From the NCBI GenBank assembly GCA_041946755.1, contig JBHGBB010000105.1, positions 1 to 13,475 on the forward strand: a DNA stretch of 13,475 nucleotides. The letters run 5' to 3'. Below the pieces are notes generated by a model. The model was not told where the DNA came from and searched no databases. It saw only the letters and a program-made list of their open reading frames with translations. Position 1 is the stretch's first letter; the number at the start of each line of letters is the position of its first letter. Below, one piece after another: positions 6,628-13,475 of the stretch. Origin of the DNA: JBHGBB01 sp041946755 (lineage in GTDB: Bacteria; UBP4; UBA4092; JAOAEQ01). A program made the translations under genes and the position numbers.

Positions 6628-6664
6628 GGTGATTCTTTTCCATTTGGCAAATAATCACCCTGGT
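6628..6664 (+). repeat. 35-bp repeat, copy 2, within a hairpin after lemA
   Basis: Second copy of the element at 5871-5905 (30 of 35 bases identical over 6630-6664). It begins 5 bases after the lemA stop. Here the dyad is longer: the 14-base arm 6628-6641 and the arm 6646-6659 pair at 12 of 14 positions around ATTT. The downstream DUF2207 gene starts 50 bases later. It may be a shared operator, an mRNA processing hairpin or a duplication remnant. It lacks the T-run of a terminator. Confidence 0.65.
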
Positions 6665-6713
6665 TTATAAGGTTTACATCGATTATAAGACAATATTTCG
6701 GAGTGAAGGGAAA

Positions 6714-8627
6714 ATGGTAAAAAGATTCAGTTTATTTATAGTTTTGGTACTTAATTGCCTTCTCATCCCTTATCCTCTGCAAGCCCAGACCGAACCGGAA
6801 AAGATTTTATCCTACCATAGCCAAATCGAAGTGTCTACCGATGCTTCGATGAAAGTGACTGAAACTATCACAGTCCGCTGTAATGGCGATCAAATCAAAC
6901 GCGGAATTTATCGCGACTTCCCTACCCGATACCGGGATAAATATAACAATCGATATAAAGTCGAATTCGAAGTTATCGGAATTCAACGCGATGGGAACAT
7001 TGAACCTTATCATCTCAAAGACATCAATAACGGAAAACGGATTTATATTGGCGATAAAGATACGCTCCTGAATCCGGGAATATATACTTATACCATAATA
7101 TTTCGAACCAATCGACAACTAGGGTTTTTTAAAGACCATGATGAACTCTATTGGAATGTTACCGGGAATGGCTGGGATTTCCTAATAGATACAGCCTCCG
7201 CCACTGTTATTCTACCTGAAGGGGCAAAACAGAATATCACCGAAACCGATGCCTATACCGGACCAAAGGGAGCGAAGGGAAAAGATTTTATCAAGGATGT
7301 TGATTCAAGCGGAAATCCAACTTTTATTACTACACGAGCATTAGAGCCAAACGAAGGATTAACCATCGTTGTTTCCTGGAAAAAAGGTTTTATAACCGAA
7401 CCGACCGCACAACAGCAATTCAGTTATTTCCTAAAAGATAACTATACTATCCTTTTTGCATTAGCCGGTCTGATTCTGGTAAGCATCTATTATCTAACGG
7501 TATGGTCTTTTGTCGGAAAAGATCCGGCTAAAGGAACGATTATTCCGCAATATTACCCTCCAAAAGGATTCTCACCGGCAGCGGTACGGTATATCGCCAG
7601 AATGGGATTCGATACCAAAGCGTTTACAGCAACCATCTTAAATCTCGCGGTAAAAGGATATTTAACAATTCAGGAATCGAAAGGTGAATACTCGATATAT
7701 AAAACCAAACAAGAGAATATCGAACTTGCTCCTGAAGAACAGAAGATTGCTGATAAATTATTTGCAGGCTTTGATTCGTTTACCTTCAGCCAGAGCCGAC
7801 ATACTACCATTAAAGAAACATTGCAGACTTTAAAAAACTATTTACATCTGAATTTTGAAGCAAACTACTTCTTAAACAACTACCCATATTTTACTTCCGG
7901 ATTAATCATCTCGATTTTTATCATCCTCTTGATTGCTATCCCATTAGCTCTTTCAAGAGGTGGTGAAGCGATATTTCTTTTGTTATTCATGAGTGTGTGG
8001 TTATCGATATGGACATTCGGAGTAAGTTTTCTGGTAATCCAGGTTTATACCAACTGGAAAAATGTTTTGTTTGGTAGTATCCATCGGATAACTTCGTTGA
8101 TAAGTGCGCTATTTTTAAGTGCATTTTCCCTACCGTTTATCGGTGGAGAAATCGCCGGGATTTATATGTTATCAACCGCAACCTCCGGCTGGTTCGTTAT
8201 CTATTTACTTCTTGTGGGAATAATAAACTATCTATTTTATCATCTACTTAAAGCACCGACACTTATGGGAAGACAACTTCTCGATAAGATTGAAGGGTTT
8301 AAAATGTTTCTGACCGTAACTGAAAAAGACCGATTGAATATCTTAAATCCGCTGGGCAGAACTCCGGAATTGTTCGAACGATACCTGCCTTATGCATTAG
8401 CACTAGATGTAGAACAAGCTTGGACAGAACAATTTTCTGAGGTGCTCAATCAAGCATCTACTGACGGTAGAGCTTATTCGCCAAGTTGGTATACCGGTAC
8501 CACAGCATTCAGTGCTCTCGGTGCAGGAGCGTTTGCTTCATCATTAGGCAATTCATTTTCCGGGGCAATTTCATCCTCATCCAGCGCTCCGGGCTCAAGT
8601 TCCGGTGGAGGTGGCGGTGGATGGTAA
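6714..8627 (+). CDS. DUF2207 domain-containing membrane protein
   Basis: 637 residues. An N-terminal signal sequence (SLFIVLVLNCLLIPYPLQAQ, about 6-25) leads to an extracytoplasmic beta-rich DUF2207 domain (about 30-235, with GIYRDFPTRY and YWNVTGNGWDF). A membrane helix follows near 243-263, then a cytoplasmic segment with the family motif FVGKDPAKGTIIPQYYPPKG (about 265-284) and a winged-helix-like stretch. Four further helices are likely near 394-415, 418-443, 457-478 and 490-510. The conserved EGFKMFL and ERYLPYALALDVEQAW segment lies at about 526-569, and the protein ends in a Ser/Gly-rich tail, SSSGGGGGGW, as many family members do. The function of the family is unknown; partnership with LemA is inferred from adjacency (90 bases apart). 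GGAG at 6700-6703 and GAAGGG at 6705-6710 precede ATG 6714. Confidence 0.9.
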   Translation: MVKRFSLFIVLVLNCLLIPYPLQAQTEPEKILSYHSQIEVSTDASMKVTETITVRCNGDQIKRGIYRDFPTRYRDKYNNRYKVEFEVIGIQRDGNIEPYHLKDINNGKRIYIGDKDTLLNPGIYTYTIIFRTNRQLGFFKDHDELYWNVTGNGWDFLIDTASATVILPEGAKQNITETDAYTGPKGAKGKDFIKDVDSSGNPTFITTRALEPNEGLTIVVSWKKGFITEPTAQQQFSYFLKDNYTILFALAGLILVSIYYLTVWSFVGKDPAKGTIIPQYYPPKGFSPAAVRYIARMGFDTKAFTATILNLAVKGYLTIQESKGEYSIYKTKQENIELAPEEQKIADKLFAGFDSFTFSQSRHTTIKETLQTLKNYLHLNFEANYFLNNYPYFTSGLIISIFIILLIAIPLALSRGGEAIFLLLFMSVWLSIWTFGVSFLVIQVYTNWKNVLFGSIHRITSLISALFLSAFSLPFIGGEIAGIYMLSTATSGWFVIYLLLVGIINYLFYHLLKAPTLMGRQLLDKIEGFKMFLTVTEKDRLNILNPLGRTPELFERYLPYALALDVEQAWTEQFSEVLNQASTDGRAYSPSWYTGTTAFSALGAGAFASSLGNSFSGAISSSSSAPGSSSGGGGGGW

Positions 8628-8703
8628 TCACCAACACCGAAACCAGCTTTTCATTATCGTTAACGGATATCAAACTATTTAATATCATAAAAAGGAATAG
8701 GTT

Positions 8704-9261
8704 ATGTCAAAAATTATTCGAATCAATCCTCCTTTAACTAATGAACAGGTGGCAGCATTAAAAAGCGGTGACCGGGTATTAATTTCCGGGATAATATACA
8801 CTGGCCGCGATGCTGCGCATAAACGCATGTTCGAGTTACTGCAAACCGGAAAAGAATTGCCGGTAGATTTAAAGGGACAAATAATTTACTATGTCGGCCC
8901 AACCCCTGCCCGACCAGGACAAGCTATCGGTTCAGCTGGTCCAACCACTTCCGGCAGAATGGATGTTTACGCGCCAAGGATGCTTGAGTATGGATTAAAA
9001 GGGATGATTGGTAAAGGCATGAGGTCAGCGGAAGTTAAAGAAGCGATTAAACAGTATAAAGGAGTATATTTTGCGGCAACCGGTGGTGCCGGAGCATTAC
9101 TTGCGAAAACTATCAAAAAAGCTGAAGTAGTCGCATATCCGGAATTAGGACCGGAAGCAATATATCGCTTAGAAGTAGCGGATTTTCCAGCGATCGTTAT
9201 CAATGATTGTTATGGCAACGATTTATATCTTGAAGGTGTTAAAGCGTACGCGAAAGAATAA
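8704..9261 (+). CDS. fumB: Fumarate hydratase class I, beta subunit
   Basis: 185 residues, matching the C-terminal half of class I fumarases. SGIIYTGRDAAHKRM (about 29-43), GPTTSGRMDVYAPRML (about 80-95) and YFAATGGAGALLA (about 121-133) are the recognised beta-subunit motifs; the Thr and Arg of TTSGRMD lie in the substrate-binding region. It supplies the swivelling substrate-binding part of the two-subunit fumarase, with the alpha subunit (4993-5835) carrying the iron-sulfur cluster. ATG 8704 has AAAGGAA (8691-8697) upstream. The gene is normally immediately downstream of alpha; here it is separated by lemA and the DUF2207 gene and is instead followed 5 bases on by a hydantoinase-family gene. 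Tartrate dehydratase beta is the main alternative and is less likely in this context. Confidence 0.92.
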   Translation: MSKIIRINPPLTNEQVAALKSGDRVLISGIIYTGRDAAHKRMFELLQTGKELPVDLKGQIIYYVGPTPARPGQAIGSAGPTTSGRMDVYAPRMLEYGLKGMIGKGMRSAEVKEAIKQYKGVYFAATGGAGALLAKTIKKAEVVAYPELGPEAIYRLEVADFPAIVINDCYGNDLYLEGVKAYAKE

Positions 9262-9266
9262 TCGGT

Positions 9267-10655
9267 ATGGATATACTAATCCAAAATGGAACAATAGTTA
9301 CTGAAGATAAGATATTTCAAGCGGATATCGGTATTCGCGGTGAGAAAATCGCTAGCATTAGAAATAAAATACCTCAATCTGCTTTTACAACCGTAATCGA
9401 TGCAAAAGGTAATTATATCTTCCCCGGTGGGATCGATGCCCATGTGCATTTCCAATTGCCGATTGGAAATGGATTGGTTAGTAAAGATACTTTTTCTTCT
9501 GGGACGAAAGCTGCTGCTTGTGGCGGGATTACCACTATCATCGATTTCGCTACTCAGCAAAAAGGGGAATCGCTAATTTCAGCAATCCAAAAGAGAAAAG
9601 CTGAAGCCGAATCACAGGTTTGTATCGACTATTCATTACATTGCGCAATTACCGATTGGAATGAGAAAACCAAAAAAGAGTTAGGGATTCTAGTTAAGCA
9701 AGGAATACCGAGTTTTAAATTCTTTTTAGTATACGGTGACCGGGGATGGAAAGCAACCGATGCGGTATTATTTTCGGCACTTGAAGAATCGGCTCGATTA
9801 CATGCTTTGGTGATGATTCATGCGGAAAATGACGAGATTGTTAATCTCTTAACCGCAAGATATAGTGCTCCGAAACTACGAAAAAAATATGGGGCTTATG
9901 CTTTGGCCTTATCCCGACCGAATTATGTTGAAGAAGAAGCCGTTGTCCGAACCATAAAATGGGCTGAAGTTACCGGGGGCAACCTGTATATCGTTCATAT
10001 GTCGACTAGCGAAGCAGCGGCGGCTGTGAGACTAGCGCAATTAAAAGGAATTTACGTTTATGCCGAAACTTGTCTGCAATATTTGCTGTTAACCCATACA
10101 GTATTCAGACAGAAAAACGGGCATTTGTTTGGCACCTGCCCTCCAGTAAAATCATTTTTAGATAAGGATGCGCTTTGGCAAGCATTAGCAAACGGAACCA
10201 TAGCGGTCGTTGCAACTGATACCTGTTCTTTTGATACCAAACAGAAATCGCAATGGCATGGCGATTTCCGGCGAATCCCTTATGGGATGCCGGGAGTTGA
10301 AACTATGATGCCATTACTCTTCTCAGAAGGAGTACTAAAAAATCGAATTGCATTAACCCAGTTTGTTCAGCTAACCAGTACCAATCCTGCAAAACTATTT
10401 GGGCTTTATCCGCAAAAAGGAAATATTCGGGTTGGTGCTGATGCGGATTTGGTGATATTCGATCCGAATAAACGAAGTACGATTTCAGCTAAATCGCTTA
10501 ATACTGATTGTGATTGGTCACCGTATGAAGGAAAGAAGATTATCGGTGCTCCCATATATACATTGTCTCGTGGTAGAATTATTGTTCAAAATAGTCAATT
10601 TATCGGCCAACCTGGCCATGGCCATTTTATTAAACGGAAAGAGGTGAAGTTATGA
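9267..10655 (+). CDS. hydA: Dihydropyrimidinase/D-hydantoinase-family amidohydrolase
   Basis: 462 residues, the family's usual length. Binuclear metal-site residues are visible: His59 and His61 in GGIDAHVHF, the probable carboxylated Lys151 in SFKFFLVYGDRG, His185 in MIHAEN, His244 in YIVHMST and Asp318 in ATDTCSFD. In characterised dihydropyrimidinases the residue after this Asp is usually His (SDHC or TDHC); here it is Thr319. GDFRRIPYGMPGVE and GADADLVIFDP match the family C-terminus. Such enzymes hydrolyse cyclic diamides (dihydropyrimidines, hydantoins), but many have unknown substrates; allantoinase or a non-catalytic homologue are alternatives. Start ATG 9267 lies 5 bases after fumB, and the stop TGA overlaps the next ATG (ATGA, 10652-10655), so it is translationally coupled to the succinate dehydrogenase genes. 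Confidence 0.85.
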   Translation: MDILIQNGTIVTEDKIFQADIGIRGEKIASIRNKIPQSAFTTVIDAKGNYIFPGGIDAHVHFQLPIGNGLVSKDTFSSGTKAAACGGITTIIDFATQQKGESLISAIQKRKAEAESQVCIDYSLHCAITDWNEKTKKELGILVKQGIPSFKFFLVYGDRGWKATDAVLFSALEESARLHALVMIHAENDEIVNLLTARYSAPKLRKKYGAYALALSRPNYVEEEAVVRTIKWAEVTGGNLYIVHMSTSEAAAAVRLAQLKGIYVYAETCLQYLLLTHTVFRQKNGHLFGTCPPVKSFLDKDALWQALANGTIAVVATDTCSFDTKQKSQWHGDFRRIPYGMPGVETMMPLLFSEGVLKNRIALTQFVQLTSTNPAKLFGLYPQKGNIRVGADADLVIFDPNKRSTISAKSLNTDCDWSPYEGKKIIGAPIYTLSRGRIIVQNSQFIGQPGHGHFIKRKEVKL

Positions 10656-10996
10656 AAGCAGCGAAACGCGGTATGTGGTCTTGGTTTCTACAACGACTCA
10701 CCGGGTTATTATTGGTCACTGCTATGGCAGTTCATTTTATCGTCACCCATTTTCAGAGTCATACGGCAATAACCTTCGATCAAGTATCTTCCCGATTACA
10801 GACTACTACCTGGCAGTTATTCGATATATCCTTATTAGCTCTGGTAATTTATCATGGCTTTAACGGATTATGGGCAATTATGTTGGATTTCAAACCGAGT
10901 ATCCTAATAAAAAACGTTGTCGGTTGGGGACTAAGTTTATTCGGTATGTTAGTATTTGTATACGGGTCTTGGGCCTTAATGGCGTTCACTAAATAG
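10652..10996 (+). CDS. sdhD: Succinate dehydrogenase/fumarate reductase membrane anchor subunit (SdhD-like)
   Basis: 114 residues with three predicted membrane helices (about 16-34, 55-77 and 86-110). WFLQRLTGLLLVTAMAVHF contains the QRxTG motif and His28; the second helix has LVIYHGFNGLW with His68. These histidines are candidate axial ligands of heme b, and the QR residues lie where quinone binds in the family. It anchors the flavoprotein/iron-sulfur pair to the cytoplasmic membrane and passes electrons to or from quinone. ATG 10652 overlaps the upstream stop in ATGA, with AGAGGTGA (10640-10647) inside the preceding gene. The following anchor gene starts 9 bases after its stop. Which anchor is called SdhC and which SdhD is somewhat arbitrary. 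Confidence 0.82.
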   Translation: MKAAKRGMWSWFLQRLTGLLLVTAMAVHFIVTHFQSHTAITFDQVSSRLQTTTWQLFDISLLALVIYHGFNGLWAIMLDFKPSILIKNVVGWGLSLFGMLVFVYGSWALMAFTK

Positions 10997-11005
10997 GAGG
11001 AAAGT

Positions 11006-11419
11006 ATGAAAGTTGTAGAAGTAATACCCAGTTTATTGAAAAATGCGTTTCTCAATAAATTTCCCGGGATGGGTTCGTTCTGGATTCAGCGGGTTACCGG
11101 GGTTATCCTCGCATTATATCTTATTCCGCATATTATCATTATTAGTACCGCTAAACTATTCAGCGGAGCGACTTTTAGCCAGGTTATTGGATGGATGCAT
11201 TCTCCAATAGTATGGATACTTGAACTCTCTATGATTTTAGGATTGGCGTTCCATATGCTAAACGGCTTAAGAATTATCTTAGTCGATTTCTTTTCCTTAA
11301 GCAGAAAACAACAGCAGATGCTCTGGGCAGCATCACTCGGTTGTTTTGCTATCGTCGGAATAAGCATCGTTCTCTATTTACCGAAATTTATCAACTTTTT
11401 CGCAGATCATGCGTTCTAG
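11006..11419 (+). CDS. sdhC: Succinate dehydrogenase cytochrome b subunit (SdhC-like)
   Basis: 137 residues with three membrane helices (about 31-52, 67-92 and 106-128). SFWIQRVTGVILALYLIPH carries QRVTG and His42; the second helix has LAFHMLNGLRIILVD with His83, the classical cytochrome b556 pattern HxxNGLRxxxxD. With the preceding anchor it forms the quinone- and heme-binding membrane domain. The two proteins share the same plan (QRxTG, His, about 40 residues, His, NGL), as expected of paralogous anchors. The RBS AGGAGG (10995-11000) overlaps the preceding stop codon and sits 5 bases from ATG 11006, giving tight coupling. The flavoprotein gene follows 19 bases after the stop. Confidence 0.88.
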   Translation: MKVVEVIPSLLKNAFLNKFPGMGSFWIQRVTGVILALYLIPHIIIISTAKLFSGATFSQVIGWMHSPIVWILELSMILGLAFHMLNGLRIILVDFFSLSRKQQQMLWAASLGCFAIVGISIVLYLPKFINFFADHAF

Positions 11420-11438
11420 AAAGTGAGGTTTATTTAAG

Positions 11439-13139
11439 GTGATATATCATCGAATTTTAGTAGTCGGCGGCGGGTTAGCCGGACTACGCGCAGCGATAGC
11501 CGCAAGTGAAAACAATACCGATGTTGCGGTAATATCGAAGGTTCATCCGGTTCGGTCGCATTCATTAGCCGCGCAGGGTGGTATAAATGCGGCGTTAGCC
11601 AATAATCCGAAAGGGAAAAATGATAATCCCCGACTTCATGCATTTGATACGGTTAAAGGCAGCGATTTCCTGGCTGACCAGGATGCGGTTATGACTATGA
11701 CTGAACAAGCGCTTCCCATCATTTATGAAATGGAACATTGGGGATGCCCATTTTCTCGGACTGATGACGGGAAAATCGCACAACGACCGTTTGGCGGTGC
11801 CGGATTCCCGCGTACCTGCTATTGCGCAGATAAAACCGGTCACGTCTTATTACATACATTATATGAACAAATCGTTCGATTAGAAATTCCGGTTTATGAA
11901 GAATATATGGTAATCGCTCTCGTGGTAGAAGATAACCTCTGCCGGGGAGTAGTAACCATAAATATGCGTACCGGAGAATTGGTCCCGATGATGGCCGAAG
12001 CAGTTATCTTCGGTACCGGTGGTGCCGGTCGGGCATATAAAAATACTACTAACGCAGTAATTAGTACCGGCTTGGGTATGGCAATCCCCTATTGGGCGGG
12101 TATACCTTTGAAAGACATGGAATTTGTTCAATTCCATCCGACCACCTTATTCGGAACTAATATCTTGATGACTGAAGGAGCCCGAGGTGAAGGTGGATAT
12201 CTGCTGAATAACAAGGGTGAACGATTCATGCAGAAATATGCTCGGGAGGCGATGGAACTAGCGCCACGTGATATTGTTTCCCGATCGATTCAAACTGAAA
12301 TTAACGAAGGGCGCGGATTCGAAAATGCTTATGTACACCTTGATTTAAGGCACCTAGGTGCAGAAAAAATCATGGATCGATTACCTGGGATTTGGGATAT
12401 CGCAGTCCATTTTGCCGGAGTCGATGCTACTAAAGAACCGATACCAGTTCAGCCAGGACAGCATTATTCAATGGGAGGTATCGATTGCAATGCTGACGGA
12501 GAGACGGTTATTAAAGGGGTTTATGCAGCTGGAGAATGTGCTTGCGTTAGTGTCCATGGAGCAAATCGACTGGGTGGTAACTCGCTACTAGAAACAATCG
12601 TTTTCGGGGCATTGGCTGGAAAAGCAGCAGTTAAATATGCGACCAGTAAAAAAGAATTTAGAAAAGGCGAAGCAGCTATATTAGCCAAAGTTAAGGAACA
12701 GGAAAATAAACTCAGTCAAATCTGCAGTTCTAATGGGAAAGAGAAATATGCGGTAATTCGGGATGAATTAGGATCGACCATGGCTGAAAAAGCCGGCATA
12801 TTCCGTAAAGAAGCGGAAATGAAACAGGGGTTTGCGAAAGTTAAAGAATTGCAAGCGCGGTTTAAACAAGCGCAATTAACTTATACCGGGAAAAAAATGA
12901 ATCTAGATTTGGTCTGGTACCTGGAATTAGAAGGAAACCTTGCCTCAGCAGAAGCGATTTTAGCCGGAGCGATTACTCGAACCGAATCCCGTGGTTCGCA
13001 TTCTCGTACCGATTATCCTAAACGGGATGATGCAAATTGGTTGAAACATACAATCGCTGAATATACTCCTGATGGAGCGAAACTGAGTTATAAACCTGTT
13101 ACCTTAGGGATTTTTACTCCTGAAGAAAGGAAATATTAG
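11439..13139 (+). CDS. sdhA: Succinate dehydrogenase/fumarate reductase flavoprotein subunit
   Basis: 566 residues. The FAD dinucleotide fold is VVGGGLAGLRAA (about 8-19). His41 in VRSHSLAAQGGIN is the expected covalent FAD attachment site. Active-site residues are in place: His233 (QFHPTT), TEGARGEGG (245-253), Arg277 (APRDIVSR), His342 (QHYSMGG) and Arg377 (GANRLGGNSLLE). The C-terminal domain ends SRTDYPKRDDANWLKHT, conserved in SDH/FRD and unlike most aspartate oxidases. The protein oxidises succinate or reduces fumarate on the cytoplasmic face; sequence alone does not give the direction. The start is GTG 11439, chosen because it places IYHRILVVGGG at the N-terminus, with GAGG (11425-11428) 10 bases upstream. 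It is somewhat shorter than E. coli SdhA (588). Confidence 0.95.
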   Translation: MIYHRILVVGGGLAGLRAAIAASENNTDVAVISKVHPVRSHSLAAQGGINAALANNPKGKNDNPRLHAFDTVKGSDFLADQDAVMTMTEQALPIIYEMEHWGCPFSRTDDGKIAQRPFGGAGFPRTCYCADKTGHVLLHTLYEQIVRLEIPVYEEYMVIALVVEDNLCRGVVTINMRTGELVPMMAEAVIFGTGGAGRAYKNTTNAVISTGLGMAIPYWAGIPLKDMEFVQFHPTTLFGTNILMTEGARGEGGYLLNNKGERFMQKYAREAMELAPRDIVSRSIQTEINEGRGFENAYVHLDLRHLGAEKIMDRLPGIWDIAVHFAGVDATKEPIPVQPGQHYSMGGIDCNADGETVIKGVYAAGECACVSVHGANRLGGNSLLETIVFGALAGKAAVKYATSKKEFRKGEAAILAKVKEQENKLSQICSSNGKEKYAVIRDELGSTMAEKAGIFRKEAEMKQGFAKVKELQARFKQAQLTYTGKKMNLDLVWYLELEGNLASAEAILAGAITRTESRGSHSRTDYPKRDDANWLKHTIAEYTPDGAKLSYKPVTLGIFTPEERKY

Positions 13140-13189
13140 AAAGATAGTCCTAAATGAATAGTTCTTAGTCTTAAGATAACTTCCTTTTA

Positions 13190-13224
13190 GGACTTTGGAC
13201 TTCGGATTTAGGACTTTGGACTTA
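13190..13224 (+). repeat. Heptanucleotide tandem repeat before the iron-sulfur subunit gene
   Basis: Five consecutive 7-base units: GGACTTT (13190), GGACTTC (13197), GGATTTA (13204), GGACTTT (13211) and GGACTTA (13218). This also gives an exact 17-base direct repeat (13186-13202 and 13207-13223). The opposite orientation, AGTCCTAAA, occurs once at 13146-13154, so a hairpin with either repeat copy is possible. The last base of the array is the first base of the ATG at 13224. Short heptameric tandem repeats occur in cyanobacteria and other bacteria; their role is generally unknown. Confidence 0.8.
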
Positions 13225-13475
13225 TGCCTGTTTTTAAAGTATTCCGGTTCGACCCGGATGTAGAAAAAACATTCCATTTTGATACCTTTGAAGTTCCTAC
13301 CCGACCAGGATTAACGGTGCTCGATGGATTGAATTATATTCGCGACTATCTTGACGGTTCGGTAACCTATCGGTCATCATGCAGAGCGGCAGTATGCGGG
13401 TCATGTGCCATGCATATTAATGGGAAATACCGGCTCGCTTGTGAAACCCAGGTGAGTGACCTTCGTTCTCAAACG
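13224..13475 (+). CDS. sdhB: Succinate dehydrogenase/fumarate reductase iron-sulfur subunit (partial, N-terminal)
   Basis: 84 codons are open from ATG 13224 to the window end; the rest is outside. The N-terminal half is the plant-type [2Fe-2S] ferredoxin domain. PVFKVFRFDP begins the chain, and the cluster ligands are Cys53, Cys58, Cys61 and Cys73 in SSCRAAVCGSCAMHINGK and LACETQ. The missing C-terminal part should hold the [4Fe-4S] and [3Fe-4S] clusters. It passes electrons between the flavoprotein and the membrane anchors. No strong Shine-Dalgarno sequence is seen: the GGACTTT repeat units occupy the place where the RBS would be, so a GGA in the repeat may serve. The 84-base gap after sdhA is larger than elsewhere in this operon. 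Confidence 0.93.
   Translation, partial: MPVFKVFRFDPDVEKTFHFDTFEVPTRPGLTVLDGLNYIRDYLDGSVTYRSSCRAAVCGSCAMHINGKYRLACETQVSDLRSQT

Noticed and set aside
5836..8703. lemA-DUF2207 segment as an active mobile element
   Set aside because: No transposase, integrase or terminal inverted repeats bound the segment. The 35-bp repeats flank only lemA, not the whole inserted block.
8486..8737. Plus-strand open frame across the end of the DUF2207 gene into fumB
   Set aside because: It reads the Ser/Gly-rich tail in another frame and overlaps the clear fumB start; its translation resembles no protein family.

Overview
The window is bacterial chromosome from what looks like an anaerobic or facultatively anaerobic organism. 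Every supported gene is on the + strand. Composition is moderate to slightly AT-rich, starts are mostly ATG with purine-rich ribosome binding sites, and nothing clearly foreign stands out by eye. No rRNA, tRNA, CRISPR array, transposase or phage gene is visible. The lineage cannot be fixed from the sequence. The anaerobic inference rests on a ferredoxin-type 2-oxoacid oxidoreductase, a class I [4Fe-4S] fumarase in two subunits, and a NifV/homocitrate-synthase-type enzyme among TCA genes where a citrate synthase might be expected.

Layout: (1) 1-673, the end of a 2-oxoacid:ferredoxin oxidoreductase beta subunit and the complete gamma subunit. (2) 724-2746, sucC and sucD (succinyl-CoA synthetase), followed by a stem-loop. 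(3) 2899-3555, a UPF0173/UlaG-like metallo-beta-lactamase-fold hydrolase. (4) 3660-4904, a homocitrate-synthase/NifV-family acyltransferase with an unusual N-terminal extension. (5) 4993-5835, fumarase alpha subunit. (6) 5836-8627, an AT-rich, repeat-bearing intergenic region, then lemA and a DUF2207 membrane protein; this pair separates the two fumarase genes. (7) 8704-9261, fumarase beta subunit. (8) 9267-10655, a dihydropyrimidinase/hydantoinase-family amidohydrolase whose stop codon overlaps the start of the next gene. (9) 10652-13475, a four-subunit succinate dehydrogenase/fumarate reductase in the order anchor, anchor, flavoprotein, iron-sulfur protein; the last is cut by the window end.

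How they fit: 2-oxoglutarate <-> succinyl-CoA <-> succinate <-> fumarate <-> malate is covered end to end by KOR, SucCD, SDH/FRD and fumarase. With a Re-face citrate synthase in the NifV-like slot, the locus would hold most of an anaerobic TCA cycle, oxidative or reductive. Aconitase, isocitrate dehydrogenase and malate dehydrogenase are not in the window. The MBL hydrolase, LemA/DUF2207 pair and hydantoinase are not TCA enzymes; their embedding here, together with several repeats and hairpins around lemA and upstream of the iron-sulfur subunit, is what most deserves a second look. I did not find a clear new defence or mobile system.
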